A DNA stretch of 17,834 bases from an uncultured Dyadobacter sp. (GTDB lineage: Bacteria; Bacteroidota; Bacteroidia; Cytophagales; Spirosomataceae), in NCBI RefSeq assembly GCF_946482605.1, contig NZ_CAMLSE010000065.1, positions 1-17,834 of the forward strand. Reading direction: 5' to 3'. The translations under genes and the position numbers were made by a program. Below are positions 1 to 7,415 of this stretch, one piece after another. How positions within the stretch are numbered: the stretch's first letter is position 1; every line of letters begins with the position of its first letter. The notes under the pieces were generated by a model. It was not told the origin of the DNA. It did no database searches and saw only the letters and a list, made by a program, of their open reading frames with translations.

Positions 1-93
1 ATTCCAGAGCATTATCCAGTTGAAGTAGGATTGAAACTTGTAAGAGACAGTTTCTAGACAGGGATCGTTTTGATTCCCGAGCATTATCCAGTT
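1..93 (+). repeat. Imperfect 21-bp direct repeat, 72-bp period
   Basis: Positions 1-21 and 73-93 match at 20 of 21 bases (attccagagcattatccagt against attcccgagcattatccagt, both followed by t). The period is 72 bp, so the same frame reads IPEHYPV in both copies. In the first copy that frame runs on to a TAG at 55-57, so positions 1-57 could be the 3' end of a gene that starts outside the window. The second copy is followed by an open frame to 264 that I do not recognise. A partial tandem duplication at the edge of a mobile element is the simplest reading; no function is assigned. Confidence 0.5.
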
Positions 94-316
94 AAGGGAG
101 AAGTAAGTGATTTGGCAGGCATTAGAAGATTCCTTAAACCCCAAATCGTCCCGAACTCCAACCCTTTCACCGAAATTTTGACTAAAATATTGTTATCGAG
201 TCGCTTAAATCTTATTTTTACCTTTCGGTTGCACCAACCTCAAAATCAGGTGAGCAGTCGGTGAGCAGCCCTTTTGAGCGACGTTTAGGTATTGAAAATC
301 AATAAGTTACAACTTA
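94..316. other. Intergenic stretch next to att-like repeats, no recognised gene
   Basis: I see no gene of known family here. The frame open from 70 to 264 reads through the repeat and looks like chance coding. At 249-268 there is a perfect 9-bp direct repeat (ggtgagcag, 2-bp gap, ggtgagcag). At 304-315 there is a small dyad (aagtt-ac-aactt) directly before the first tRNA-end repeat. Short repeats beside a tRNA-derived core would fit integrase-binding sites of an integrative element, but no integrase lies within the window. Confidence 0.35.
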
Positions 317-339
317 GGTTCGAATCCCTACGAGACCAC
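317..339 (+). repeat. tRNA 3'-end repeat, copy 1 (att-like)
   Basis: This 23-bp segment is identical to 428-450. It has the form of a tRNA 3' end: T-loop TTCGAAT, 3' T-stem CCCTA, acceptor strand CGAGACC and discriminator A. No CCA is encoded. The upstream sequence (acaacttagg) cannot form a full T-stem and has no anticodon or D arm, so this is only the tail of a tRNA. Such tails are typical attachment-site halves left by integrative elements. Confidence 0.65.
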
Positions 340-347
340 TAGTTAAA

Positions 348-382
348 GCATCTGAACCTCGTTCAGGTGCTTTTTTGTTTTT
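348..382 (+). terminator. Rho-independent terminator
   Basis: A perfect 10-bp stem counting one G-T pair (gcatctgaac / gttcaggtgc) closes a 3-base loop (ctc). It is followed by ttttttgtttttt-like T-rich sequence at 371-382. It lies 8 bp after the first tRNA-end repeat, which is where the terminator of a tRNA gene normally sits. Confidence 0.85.
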
Positions 383-384
383 AT

Positions 385-450
385 CGTGTCGACTACGGAT
401 CAGGAGGTTTGGGCCGGGCCGCCGGGCGGTTCGAATCCCTACGAGACCAC
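385..450 (+). pseudogene. Degenerate 3' part of a tRNA-Arg(ACG)-like gene
   Basis: Positions 391-409 read like the anticodon loop, 3' stem and variable loop of bacterial tRNA-Arg(ACG): loop CTACGGA at 393-399, then TCAGGAGGTTT. The 428-450 repeat supplies the T-loop and acceptor strand. The 5' anticodon strand pairs poorly with the 3' strand. A GC-rich block (411-427) sits where the T-stem should begin, and no D arm or 5' acceptor strand lies upstream, where the previous terminator is found instead. It therefore cannot fold as a working tRNA. It may be the remnant of the real integration target or a fragment carried in by an element. Confidence 0.55.
428..450 (+). repeat. tRNA 3'-end repeat, copy 2 (att-like)
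   Basis: Identical over 23 bp to 317-339 (T-loop, T-stem 3' strand, acceptor strand, discriminator, then c). Identity stops sharply on both sides, as expected for an att core. The two copies are only 111 bp apart, so no whole element lies between them. They look like stacked scars or an attL/attR remainder after deletion. Confidence 0.65.
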
Positions 451-460
451 AGAATTAAGC

Positions 461-495
461 GTCTTTCGTGAGATTGGCGCTTTTTTAGCGCCAAT
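461..495. terminator. Terminator-type hairpins after tRNA fragment
   Basis: Two overlapping structures are visible. A weak hairpin (gcgtc paired with ggcgc) runs into a six-T tract at 481-486. A stronger perfect 9-bp inverted repeat, attggcgct / agcgccaat (473-481 and 487-495), has a T-only loop. The position just after the second tRNA-end repeat mirrors the terminator at 348-382. Confidence 0.5.
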
Positions 496-590
496 AAAAT
501 CAGTTTGTAACCTGATTTTTAAAATTTTTACTAACTTGTGATTCACAGAGTTTGTTTGATCCGCATACAGCATCAACACGCGTACACACT

Positions 591-1148
591 ATGAAGATTA
601 TTGAACTGATACGAATCATTCCTGAAACGCTGTGGGCAGCACGGTTTGAAGGGAATCAAGAAAACGAGTTTGACCGAATTTTTAATTGCTGGAATGACGC
701 GGCCTATTTGGATGCATTTTTTGCTGAACATGAGCGGGATTTGATCAGGGATTTTTATGGCTACTGCTCCATAAGTCAGGCTGTTTCGATCACACTTGCT
801 GAGGCTGATGCTTTTGAGGCGCAGTTGCTGAAAGTGGCACAGAAATATGATGCGGAGAAAAAACTTGGCGACCTTTTCAAGCCTTTGGATAAAACGGTTA
901 CGCTTCGGATTGAAAAAGAAAAAAGCAAGGCCTACGGAACGGGAGCAAGGTCGTGGCTTAGAATTTATGCCGTTAGACTCAACTATGAATTTTTCGTGAT
1001 CTCAGGAGGAGCGATCAAATTGACCAGGACTATGAATGAGCGGCCGCATTTGACAGAAGAACTTAGAAAGCTGGATGTACTTGTCCGATATTTAAAAGAG
1101 TTGAACATCGAAGCCGTTGAAGATTGGGGATATATAGATTTTGAATGA
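591..1148 (+). CDS. Putative HigB-like toxin of a toxin-antitoxin pair
   Basis: The product is 185 residues from the ATG at 591 (MKIIELIRIIPE). A TTG 39 bp upstream is possible but adds a tail (HTASTRVHT) unlike a protein start. No membrane segment or signal peptide is seen. The C-terminal part has the layout of the phage-derived Gp49/HigB type of RelE-fold toxins: a block SWLRIYAVRL, a strand FFVISGGAIKLT (residues near 135-146), then TRTMNERPH and a final helix. That fold cleaves mRNA at the ribosome. The extra 100 or so N-terminal residues make it longer than classic HigB. The stop overlaps the next gene's start (ATGA), a tightly coupled toxin-first pair as in higBA. The toxin role is inferred from this arrangement and the C-terminal pattern. 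Confidence 0.6.
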   Translation: MKIIELIRIIPETLWAARFEGNQENEFDRIFNCWNDAAYLDAFFAEHERDLIRDFYGYCSISQAVSITLAEADAFEAQLLKVAQKYDAEKKLGDLFKPLDKTVTLRIEKEKSKAYGTGARSWLRIYAVRLNYEFFVISGGAIKLTRTMNERPHLTEELRKLDVLVRYLKELNIEAVEDWGYIDFE

Positions 1149-1462
1149 CCATGCAAACGAGAGAAGAGCTACTACAAAAATTGGAATCGGTCACGGCTGC
1201 CGAATCGAGCAACTGGAAGGAGCGCGCAGCACGGCGAGCCGAAAACCCCAAGGCGCTCGAAAAATCGAGGCGTATCGCGATTAATATTCTGGCCCAATTA
1301 CGAAAATTGGGCATGAGCCAGAAAGATTTGGCCGAGAAACTGTGCGTGACGCCTCAAACGGTCAATTCGTGGGTGAAAGGGAACAGCAATTTTACGATTG
1401 AGACGATTGTGCGGATTGAGGAGGTTTTGGGAGTGGAGTTGATCGGGGTTAATGCCCTGTAA
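1145..1462 (+). CDS. XRE-family HTH antitoxin, HigA-like
   Basis: A cytoplasmic protein of 105 residues from the ATG at 1145, or 103 from the second ATG at 1151. Residues about 45-100 form a Cro/C1-type helix-turn-helix: ILAQLRKLGMSQKDLAEKL, then turn and recognition helix CVTPQTVNSWVKG, then NFTIETIVRIEEVLGVEL. The N-terminal 40 residues are charged and helical, as in antitoxins that wrap their toxin. The start overlaps the stop of the upstream putative toxin by 4 bp. As in higBA, it would neutralise the toxin and repress the shared promoter. It ends only 9 bp from the convergent XRE gene. An ordinary regulator is the alternative, but the coupling favours an antitoxin. Confidence 0.7.
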   Translation: MTMQTREELLQKLESVTAAESSNWKERAARRAENPKALEKSRRIAINILAQLRKLGMSQKDLAEKLCVTPQTVNSWVKGNSNFTIETIVRIEEVLGVELIGVNAL

Positions 1463-1471
1463 TAGTTAGCG

Positions 1472-1897
1472 TTACCTCTCTCCAATTAACCTTTCCAACC
1501 GACCCATCATCTCATCCTTCTCCTTCAACATCCGCTCATAAAGCTCTATTTTTTCATAATGTAACTTCCTTATCTCCTCGATAGGATTGACATTAAAAGT
1601 AGCTTGCGGATTTCCTACATAGTAAGCTTCGCTGTTGAATGTATTCGAAATAATATTCACAGCCTGTTCCTCATCGAAATTCCGAATCGCATCTGCCGGG
1701 ATTTTAAGGATAGCCGCAACTTGCTCCAAAATCTCGGAATCGATTTTCTCTTTTTGTTCGAGCGTTGAAATTCGCTGCTGGTTCCATTCATCGCCGAGTT
1801 CTAACGCAAGCGCCTCTTGCTTGATCGAGAGCATTTCGCGAAAGCGTTTCAAGTTGCGGCCTTCGTGGATCTTCGGGTTGGAGGTAGCATGTGTCAT
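1472..1897 (-). CDS. XRE-type HTH regulator with C-terminal coiled coil, copy 1
   Basis: The product is 141 residues from the ATG at 1897. The frame stays open upstream to 2074, but homology to the second copy (13644-14063) begins at this methionine, and the upstream translation is unstructured. Residues about 10-75 resemble a small HTH domain (GRNLKRFREMLSIKQEALALELG, then WNQQRISTLEQKEKID, then ILEQVAAILKIP). Residues about 105-141 form a charged coiled coil (HYEKIELYERMLKEKDEMMGRLERL). The middle (about 82-103) differs from its paralogue. DNA binding is well supported; the target is unknown. A near-palindromic box 24 bp upstream of the start is shared with the paralogue and could be its own operator. 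The gene is divergent from a propeller gene. Confidence 0.75.
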   Translation of the reverse strand: MTHATSNPKIHEGRNLKRFREMLSIKQEALALELGDEWNQQRISTLEQKEKIDSEILEQVAAILKIPADAIRNFDEEQAVNIISNTFNSEAYYVGNPQATFNVNPIEEIRKLHYEKIELYERMLKEKDEMMGRLERLIGER

Positions 1898-1920
1898 GCG
1901 GAAAGGTTTTTGGTTTAAAG

Positions 1921-1941
1921 GGCAATTTATGTAAATCTGCC
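1921..1941. promoter_or_regulatory. Palindromic AT-rich box, site A
   Basis: The first 20 bases read GGCAATTTATGTAAATCTGC and the next base is C, so GGCA/TGCC ends flank an ATTTA-TAAAT dyad. It lies 24 bp upstream of the XRE start at 1897. Near-identical boxes lie at 7326, 9976 and 14088. In site D it stands in the same place relative to the paralogous XRE gene, and similarity there continues into ctggaagta. It is probably an operator or promoter element; a dispersed short repeat is the alternative. Confidence 0.5.
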
Positions 1942-1949
1942 TGGAAGTA

Positions 1950-2270
1950 CTTAAATAACTTAAAGGTGCTGCCATGTAAGTTACAGAATCACTCATAAGA
2001 GCCTGAACCGACCTTGGAGGAGAAGGCGCAGCGCCGTCACTGTTTAACCATCGTACGTCTCGCCAGACGCGCAAAGCAGACAGGGCTATATTATTTATGC
2101 TAATGGAGTGAAAGCGGTTAAATCAAGTCACGTATTCCCTATAAGTTGCGCTGCCTATGTATCTCGGCATCTCACGTTTGATTATTCTAAAAGTGTTAAT
2201 GATATACAAATAGTTACTTATTGCAACTTGCATTATTTTTACAAAAAATTATATCATCAACCAGTTGTCT
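1950..2270. other. Divergent intergenic region, XRE copy 1 / propeller gene
   Basis: About 320 bp without a gene I can support. A short frame at 2108-2338 overlaps the propeller start and has no recognisable features. A small hairpin is visible at 2056-2069 (cgtct-cgcc-agacg), and a GC palindrome ggcgc-a-gcgcc at 2025-2035. The last 120 bp are AT-rich and should hold the propeller promoter, but I could not place a clean TTG/TAnnTTTG pair. Confidence 0.5.
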
Positions 2271-5200
2271 ATGCGGGATATGTACCAAAGCAAAATTCTC
2301 ATTCTCATATTCTGGCATCTATTTATAGTATACATTAATCCTCTCTGGGGGCAGCAGGCAAGAAATTTTACTGGCTCGGTCGTAAATGCTGGCTCTTTGT
2401 CGAATCACAACCTCAGAGAGCAACAGTTGATCGAGCCGGGCGCCAAGCTGAGCGGGCCCGGCGGATTCAGCTATTTTGGACGCTCGCTTTCGGTTGCAGG
2501 GGACATTAATGGTGATGGATATAGCGACGTGATAGTAGGTTCTCCATACTATTCTTCATCCAGAGGAGCTGTTTTCGTGTATCACGGTGGGCCGTCTGGC
2601 CTTTCGACTGCTGCGTCAAAAGTGCTTAACGGACCGGCTGAGGGCAGCCAATTCGGAATAGCAGTGGCTGGTGCCGGGGATGTTAATGGTGATGGGTTCA
2701 GTGACATTATAGTTGGAACCTATATAAGTCAGGACGACGGAGCGCCGGTGATCGGCTCGGCATATGTCTATTTGGGTAGTGCTGGTGGTATTATAGATAC
2801 GCCGGCAAATGTGCTTCTTGGAACACCCTCAGGGTTTACAGGCACCACTACGTTGGCCGGCCTTGGAGACATAAACCACGACGGGTTTTCGGATGTGATG
2901 GTTGGTCGTTCGGTGGTAAGCGGAGTAAGCAAGGTGTATGTTTTCCTGGGTAGTAGCACCGGGTTGCAAAACACGCCTTCGGCAAATATTCAAATGCCAG
3001 GCGATAATATAGCTTTCGGAAATGCAATGGCGGGCGCCGGGGATATAAATGGCGACGGCTATGATGATGTTCTCGTATCCGGACTGGACAATTCCACGGC
3101 TACCGGGTCAGTGTATTTATTTTTGGGCGGATCATTAGGCCTTTCGCAAACGCCGGCTACCACCCTGACCGGAAATGCTAACAGTTTTTTCGGTTGTAGT
3201 ATATCAGGAGCGGGAGATATCAATGGTGACGGGTTTGGCGACATAGTAATCGGCGATTATCAATACGATTCCGGCAGAGGTGCGGCATTTGTTTACCTGG
3301 GCGATGCATCCGGAATTTTCGCAATACCTTCAACCACCCTTACCGGTTTTTCAACTTATGGTTCATTTGGATCCAGTGTCGCAAGCGCCGGTGACGAGAA
3401 CGCAGACGGCTACGCGGATATCGTGATTGGTGCGGGGAATTTCCTGTATGATGAAGGGACGAGCCATGCCTACATATTCCATGGAAGTGAAGGTGGATTT
3501 CAGGAGGATGTTCAAGATCTTGTAGGTCCTGCGAAAAGCAGTGCTTTTGGTAGCGTGGTTTCGCCTGCCGGGGATGTAAATGGCGACGGCAGGACCGACA
3601 TCTTGATCGGAGCTTTCCTGGAAGATATGGAGTCCGGCGCAGCATACGTATATCTTGGAAATACCGGCACGATATCGTCAGACCCTGCCAATACATTTAT
3701 CGAACCGGTCGTGAACAGCTTTTTTACTTTACGAAATTCCGGCGCGGGTGACCTCAATGGCGATGGATTTTCCGACGTTGCAATCGGTGCGTCTGAACAC
3801 GCCTCGAATGATGGAATCGTCTATATTTATTATGGAAGTGCCTCAGGATTGCCCCAGAGTCCTTCGATCACGCTGGCTTCTCCTGCCACATACAGCCAGT
3901 TTGGTTCAAGCGTGGGCAGTGCCGGCGACGTGAACGGCGATGGTTATGGCGATTTGATTGTTGGGGCGCCCGGTTTCAACAATTTCTTCGGCGCAGCGTT
4001 CGTCTACCACGGCGGACCCAACGGATTGATTACGACACCAGCTCGCATTTTGACTGATCAATATTGGATGTCATATAACTACGGAAGAGCGGTTGCAGGT
4101 GCTGGCGACGTGAATGGTGATGGATACGCGGACGTAATGGTGGGTGATCCCGGTGCCGACCAGGTGTTTGTGCATATGGGCAGCCCCACTGGTATCAGCC
4201 AGGCTGTGGCCGTAACACTATCGAGAGGTGGTGGCGGATCATTTGGTGGAAGTGTTGCTAATGCAGGCGATCTCAATGGCGATGGGTTTGGTGACGTGGT
4301 GATAGGAGACTATGAGTACGATTTTAATCGAGGTGCTGCATATGTATATTACGGTGGCATCGGAGGACTTTCTTCGACGAACACTACAATGCTAAAAGGC
4401 GTCGCTGCCAATGGACTATTCGGCATGAGCGTCAGTAACGCTGGCGATACCAATGCAGACGGATTCACAGATATCGTTGTTGGTGCTCCGAATGCGAATG
4501 CCGTTGCCATTTTTCCCGGTGGCCCGGGTGGCGTATCACAAAACGATATGCGTCAGCTCATAAGTTCGGTAGCGTATAGTTCTTTCGGATCAAGCCTCTC
4601 ATGCGCAGGTGATGTCAATGGTGATGGATATAGCGATGTTGTGATAGGTGCATGGGGAAAATCAACAGGAGCTGCGCATGTATATCTTGGGGGAATGCAA
4701 GGGCTTTCGAACGAGCCGGACGTTACATTGAATGGAACTTCGTCGATGTTTTTTTTCGGACATTCTGTGGCAGGTGTTGGCGACGTGAATGGTGATGGGT
4801 ACAGCGATATCATGTCGGCAAGTCTTGAGTATTCGGCGAACCAAATGGTTTCACAGCTCTTCAACGGCAATAATCGGGGAAAACACAGCCATGTTTTCAC
4901 ACTTTACAATAAGGATTTATCAACTCCTCTTAATCATGAAAATGTTTCTCAGGATCAATTCGGAGTGGGGTTGTTTGTCTCTCCGCTTAGCGGTTCACGA
5001 CAGGCCAGATTGGTGTGGGAAACCAAACACAATGGACAGGCCTTTTCTTCGTCGAGCCCTATTACCAATTACACTGGGTTCGATGGAAGTAATGACGTGT
5101 GGACAGACATACCAGGTTCGGGAGAAATATTGAAAGCAATGATCACAAAATCGGAAGGTAAAACCACAAAAATCCGTGTCCGCGTGCAATATAAATCGAG

Positions 5201-5828
5201 CGAATTGCCGTCTGGACAAGTGTTCGGGCCATGGATATATCCACAAGACTACATAAACGGCCTTCTAGGACAAAAAGGTAACCCGCTACCCGTTTCGTTG
5301 ATAACCTTCGAGGTGATTCGTGAAGGAAACTCTGCCAACCTAACTTGGGAGACGGCCTGGGAGATAAATAGTAAAACATTTGAGATAGAGCATAGCGTGG
5401 ATGGTCGGCAATGGAAAACGATCGGCTCGGTGGCAGCAATGCAAAGCACATCTCATACGTCCCGGTTCAGTTTCAATCACTCCATGCCTTCACCCGGTCA
5501 AAATTTTTACAGGCTTAAAATGATCGACAACGATGATTCTTTTGCGTTTAGCGCTATTAGGAAACTGAATTCTCCAAATGGCTTTGAAGTGAATGTATTT
5601 CCAAATCCATCCAGCGATATTGTCAGAATTACGGCGTCGAATGACTTTCGTGATAAGGAACTTCAATCCCTGACGGTCTACAATGTCCTAGGCATTAAAG
5701 TGCAATGTACATACCGTGTTATCAACAACGGATTTGAAATTTCTGGACTGCCTGCTGGTACTTACGTGTTCAGAGCCTTATTGGGAAGCTCGGATCCTGC
5801 AACAGGAAATTTCGTTATTTCTCGTTAA
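2271..5828 (+). CDS. Secreted FG-GAP beta-propeller protein with T9SS sorting domain
   Basis: The product is 1185 residues from the ATG at 2271; the ATG at 2280 is also possible. A signal peptide is clear (ILILIFWHLFIVYINPLWG, cut before QQ). Residues about 55-860 hold fourteen FG-GAP repeats of roughly 55-65 residues, each with a calcium-type loop DxNxDGxxD (for example AGDINGDGYSDVIVG) after an FG/FGxS motif. Loops 6 and 12 read NADG. Fourteen repeats fit two seven-bladed integrin-alpha-like propellers. A beta-sandwich follows (PLPVSLITFEV ... DGRQWKTIG), then a Bacteroidota-type C-terminal sorting domain (VFPNPSSD ... YNVLGIKV ... LPAGTYVF) that directs export by T9SS. A cell-surface or secreted adhesion or binding role is likely; the ligand is unknown. 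Neighbour: the divergent XRE regulator. The second propeller gene at 14407 shares this C-terminal plan. Confidence 0.88.
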   Translation: MRDMYQSKILILIFWHLFIVYINPLWGQQARNFTGSVVNAGSLSNHNLREQQLIEPGAKLSGPGGFSYFGRSLSVAGDINGDGYSDVIVGSPYYSSSRGAVFVYHGGPSGLSTAASKVLNGPAEGSQFGIAVAGAGDVNGDGFSDIIVGTYISQDDGAPVIGSAYVYLGSAGGIIDTPANVLLGTPSGFTGTTTLAGLGDINHDGFSDVMVGRSVVSGVSKVYVFLGSSTGLQNTPSANIQMPGDNIAFGNAMAGAGDINGDGYDDVLVSGLDNSTATGSVYLFLGGSLGLSQTPATTLTGNANSFFGCSISGAGDINGDGFGDIVIGDYQYDSGRGAAFVYLGDASGIFAIPSTTLTGFSTYGSFGSSVASAGDENADGYADIVIGAGNFLYDEGTSHAYIFHGSEGGFQEDVQDLVGPAKSSAFGSVVSPAGDVNGDGRTDILIGAFLEDMESGAAYVYLGNTGTISSDPANTFIEPVVNSFFTLRNSGAGDLNGDGFSDVAIGASEHASNDGIVYIYYGSASGLPQSPSITLASPATYSQFGSSVGSAGDVNGDGYGDLIVGAPGFNNFFGAAFVYHGGPNGLITTPARILTDQYWMSYNYGRAVAGAGDVNGDGYADVMVGDPGADQVFVHMGSPTGISQAVAVTLSRGGGGSFGGSVANAGDLNGDGFGDVVIGDYEYDFNRGAAYVYYGGIGGLSSTNTTMLKGVAANGLFGMSVSNAGDTNADGFTDIVVGAPNANAVAIFPGGPGGVSQNDMRQLISSVAYSSFGSSLSCAGDVNGDGYSDVVIGAWGKSTGAAHVYLGGMQGLSNEPDVTLNGTSSMFFFGHSVAGVGDVNGDGYSDIMSASLEYSANQMVSQLFNGNNRGKHSHVFTLYNKDLSTPLNHENVSQDQFGVGLFVSPLSGSRQARLVWETKHNGQAFSSSSPITNYTGFDGSNDVWTDIPGSGEILKAMITKSEGKTTKIRVRVQYKSSELPSGQVFGPWIYPQDYINGLLGQKGNPLPVSLITFEVIREGNSANLTWETAWEINSKTFEIEHSVDGRQWKTIGSVAAMQSTSHTSRFSFNHSMPSPGQNFYRLKMIDNDDSFAFSAIRKLNSPNGFEVNVFPNPSSDIVRITASNDFRDKELQSLTVYNVLGIKVQCTYRVINNGFEISGLPAGTYVFRALLGSSDPATGNFVISR

Positions 5829-5869
5829 GCTGAGTCTGCAAAGTGTTTGCCAGTGGAGGCAATGAGAGT

Positions 5870-7264
5870 CTACTCCACCCCGCGGTCAGATGCCCAGCTA
5901 ATGATGTCACGATACAAATCAGCGACCGTTTGACCGGGTTTTCTGTTTTGATACAATCGGAGTAATTCCCGGTCGAACTCTTTAAATCGTTGAAAGCCAC
6001 GTGAAAGAACCATGTTATTCTGGATGGTGGTGTGCAGGGATTCGAATGTCTTTTTATCGAAAATGTCCGAATAAAATAAAGTGACTAATGCATAGTTCAT
6101 GTATTCTTCAAAGCAAACCAATGCATTGTTGTATCCCGCGGAAGGCTTACCGCTGGTGGTCCACCCAGACAAGTTTTTAAATGCTTCTGAAATCGCTTTT
6201 TGATGCTTTTCGGCCTCGGGATTCAGGTAGGCATGATTGATTTCTGTAAATACAATCATCATACGCTGCCCTTTCAGAATACCGGGAGACTGACTTTTTA
6301 CTCTCTCCTCTATGAAAGGATAATTGACATGTGCCTGCGCTTCTGTAAAGCCATTATCGTTAAAAGTGTTGGCAGATTGGTTCCATCCTACCAAAGGCGA
6401 AAAGATGACTTTAATGGCGGAATATTTAGTTGCGGGAAATTGTCGGGTAAGCCAGCTTTTCATGCTGGATACATCAATATTATCCGAGTAGTCCTTTTTG
6501 AGGCTTGCATAATAGGCTGCATGCTTTTTGTAAAATGCCCTGAATCCGGATTCTTTGGCAAATGCTTCAAGTAATGGAAGGTACTGTTCTAATTCATTTT
6601 TTTCTCCCGTGGCAACACGATCATAAACACCTACATTTTTTATTGTATTCCCTTTAAAAACATAGGCATAGCTATCCATTTTTAAATGCAGATAATAGAA
6701 TTCCGGGGAAAAGTTCAGGAGAGAATCCACTGCTTTTACTGCTGCATGCTGCCGATAGGGCGTAAAATGATCGATTACTTCCTTATAATGGTCGGTACCT
6801 TTTTTGATCGCTTCTGTTTTTCCATAGCGGGTAAGCGAAAAAATTACATTGACCAGCTCATAAACTTCAGGAATCTCAATGATAGTCTTACCCTCATGCT
6901 CGGCTTTGTATTTATCGCTGAATGCTGCCGGCTTGACGTATTTTTGTACAGTGAAGCTGCACGTAACGGTGTCGCCCTTGGATTCTCTGAAAATCTGAAA
7001 AACAGTATTCACCCTGGGTCTGAGTATGACCGACAGGGTGTCCGATTTTGATATCAATGTAAACCGGGACGAATCCGTTTGCACTACGAAACTATAATCG
7101 AACTTCGGGCCTAATTTGTTAATACCATTAAACTCATCTTTCTGGCCGTCCAGATACATGATCAAACTATCAGAAGGTGCGTGTAAAACGGGAACCGGGA
7201 CCTTTTGTGCAAACACAAGCAAACTACTCAGACAAACAAAAAGACAGGTGTTAAATAGCTTCAT
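5870..7264 (-). CDS. Secreted DUF4932-like protein, degenerate metalloprotease-type motif
   Basis: The product is 464 residues with a clear signal peptide (MKLFNTCLFVCLSSLLVFAQ), so it is periplasmic or surface-exposed. Residues 30-110 look like a beta-rich module (IMYLDG ... FTVQ). The remainder is helical and resembles DUF4932, whose members carry an HExxH-like zinc-protease signature. Here the site reads VFTEINHAYLNP with T340, E341 and H344, so the first histidine of HExxH is replaced by threonine. A possible third ligand lies in CFEEYMNYAL (E386/E387). Whether it is catalytic is open, and TEx[ND]H may be normal for its subfamily. The gene is convergent with the propeller gene (41-bp gap). 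Palindromic box B lies 62 bp upstream of its start. Confidence 0.6.
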   Translation of the reverse strand: MKLFNTCLFVCLSSLLVFAQKVPVPVLHAPSDSLIMYLDGQKDEFNGINKLGPKFDYSFVVQTDSSRFTLISKSDTLSVILRPRVNTVFQIFRESKGDTVTCSFTVQKYVKPAAFSDKYKAEHEGKTIIEIPEVYELVNVIFSLTRYGKTEAIKKGTDHYKEVIDHFTPYRQHAAVKAVDSLLNFSPEFYYLHLKMDSYAYVFKGNTIKNVGVYDRVATGEKNELEQYLPLLEAFAKESGFRAFYKKHAAYYASLKKDYSDNIDVSSMKSWLTRQFPATKYSAIKVIFSPLVGWNQSANTFNDNGFTEAQAHVNYPFIEERVKSQSPGILKGQRMMIVFTEINHAYLNPEAEKHQKAISEAFKNLSGWTTSGKPSAGYNNALVCFEEYMNYALVTLFYSDIFDKKTFESLHTTIQNNMVLSRGFQRFKEFDRELLRLYQNRKPGQTVADLYRDIISWASDRGVE

Positions 7265-7325
7265 AAAGTAATGTAGTTCTGTTTGGAGTTAGTTTTTGAA
7301 GAAACAAACAGCCATTTTTTGAAAA

Positions 7326-7346
7326 GGCAATTTATATAAAACCGCT
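7326..7346. promoter_or_regulatory. Palindromic AT-rich box, site B
   Basis: The first 20 bases read GGCAATTTATATAAAACCGC and the next base is T. They match site A at 17 of 20 positions, followed by a similar ctggaaaagt. It lies 62 bp upstream of the DUF4932-like gene start at 7264, in the orientation seen at the two XRE genes. This is the only copy beside a minus-strand gene that is not an XRE regulator. Confidence 0.45.
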
Positions 7347-7415
7347 GGAAAAGTTTTCGGGTATTCCCATGTCAGTTTATATGGTGGATGTTTTGGCGTC
7401 GACCTTCCCATTTCG

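Noticed and set aside
70..264. A 64-residue open frame
   Set aside because: It has no family resemblance, runs through a duplicated segment and lies in att-like DNA; probably chance.
385..450. An intact tRNA-Arg gene
   Set aside because: Only the anticodon region and 3' end are visible. The anticodon and T stems have mismatches and there is no D arm or 5' acceptor strand.
2108..2338. A 76-residue frame upstream of the first propeller gene
   Set aside because: It overlaps the propeller signal peptide in another frame, and the sequence is low in recognisable features.
2490..4830. Tandem DNA repeats or a CRISPR array
   Set aside because: The periodicity comes from protein-level FG-GAP repeats with diverged codons; there are no uniform direct repeats or spacers.
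3340..4900. Several antisense frames of 60-118 residues inside the first propeller gene
   Set aside because: They are produced by the repeated DxNxDG coding units read backwards (repeating SPSPFTSPA-like peptides) and are not genes.
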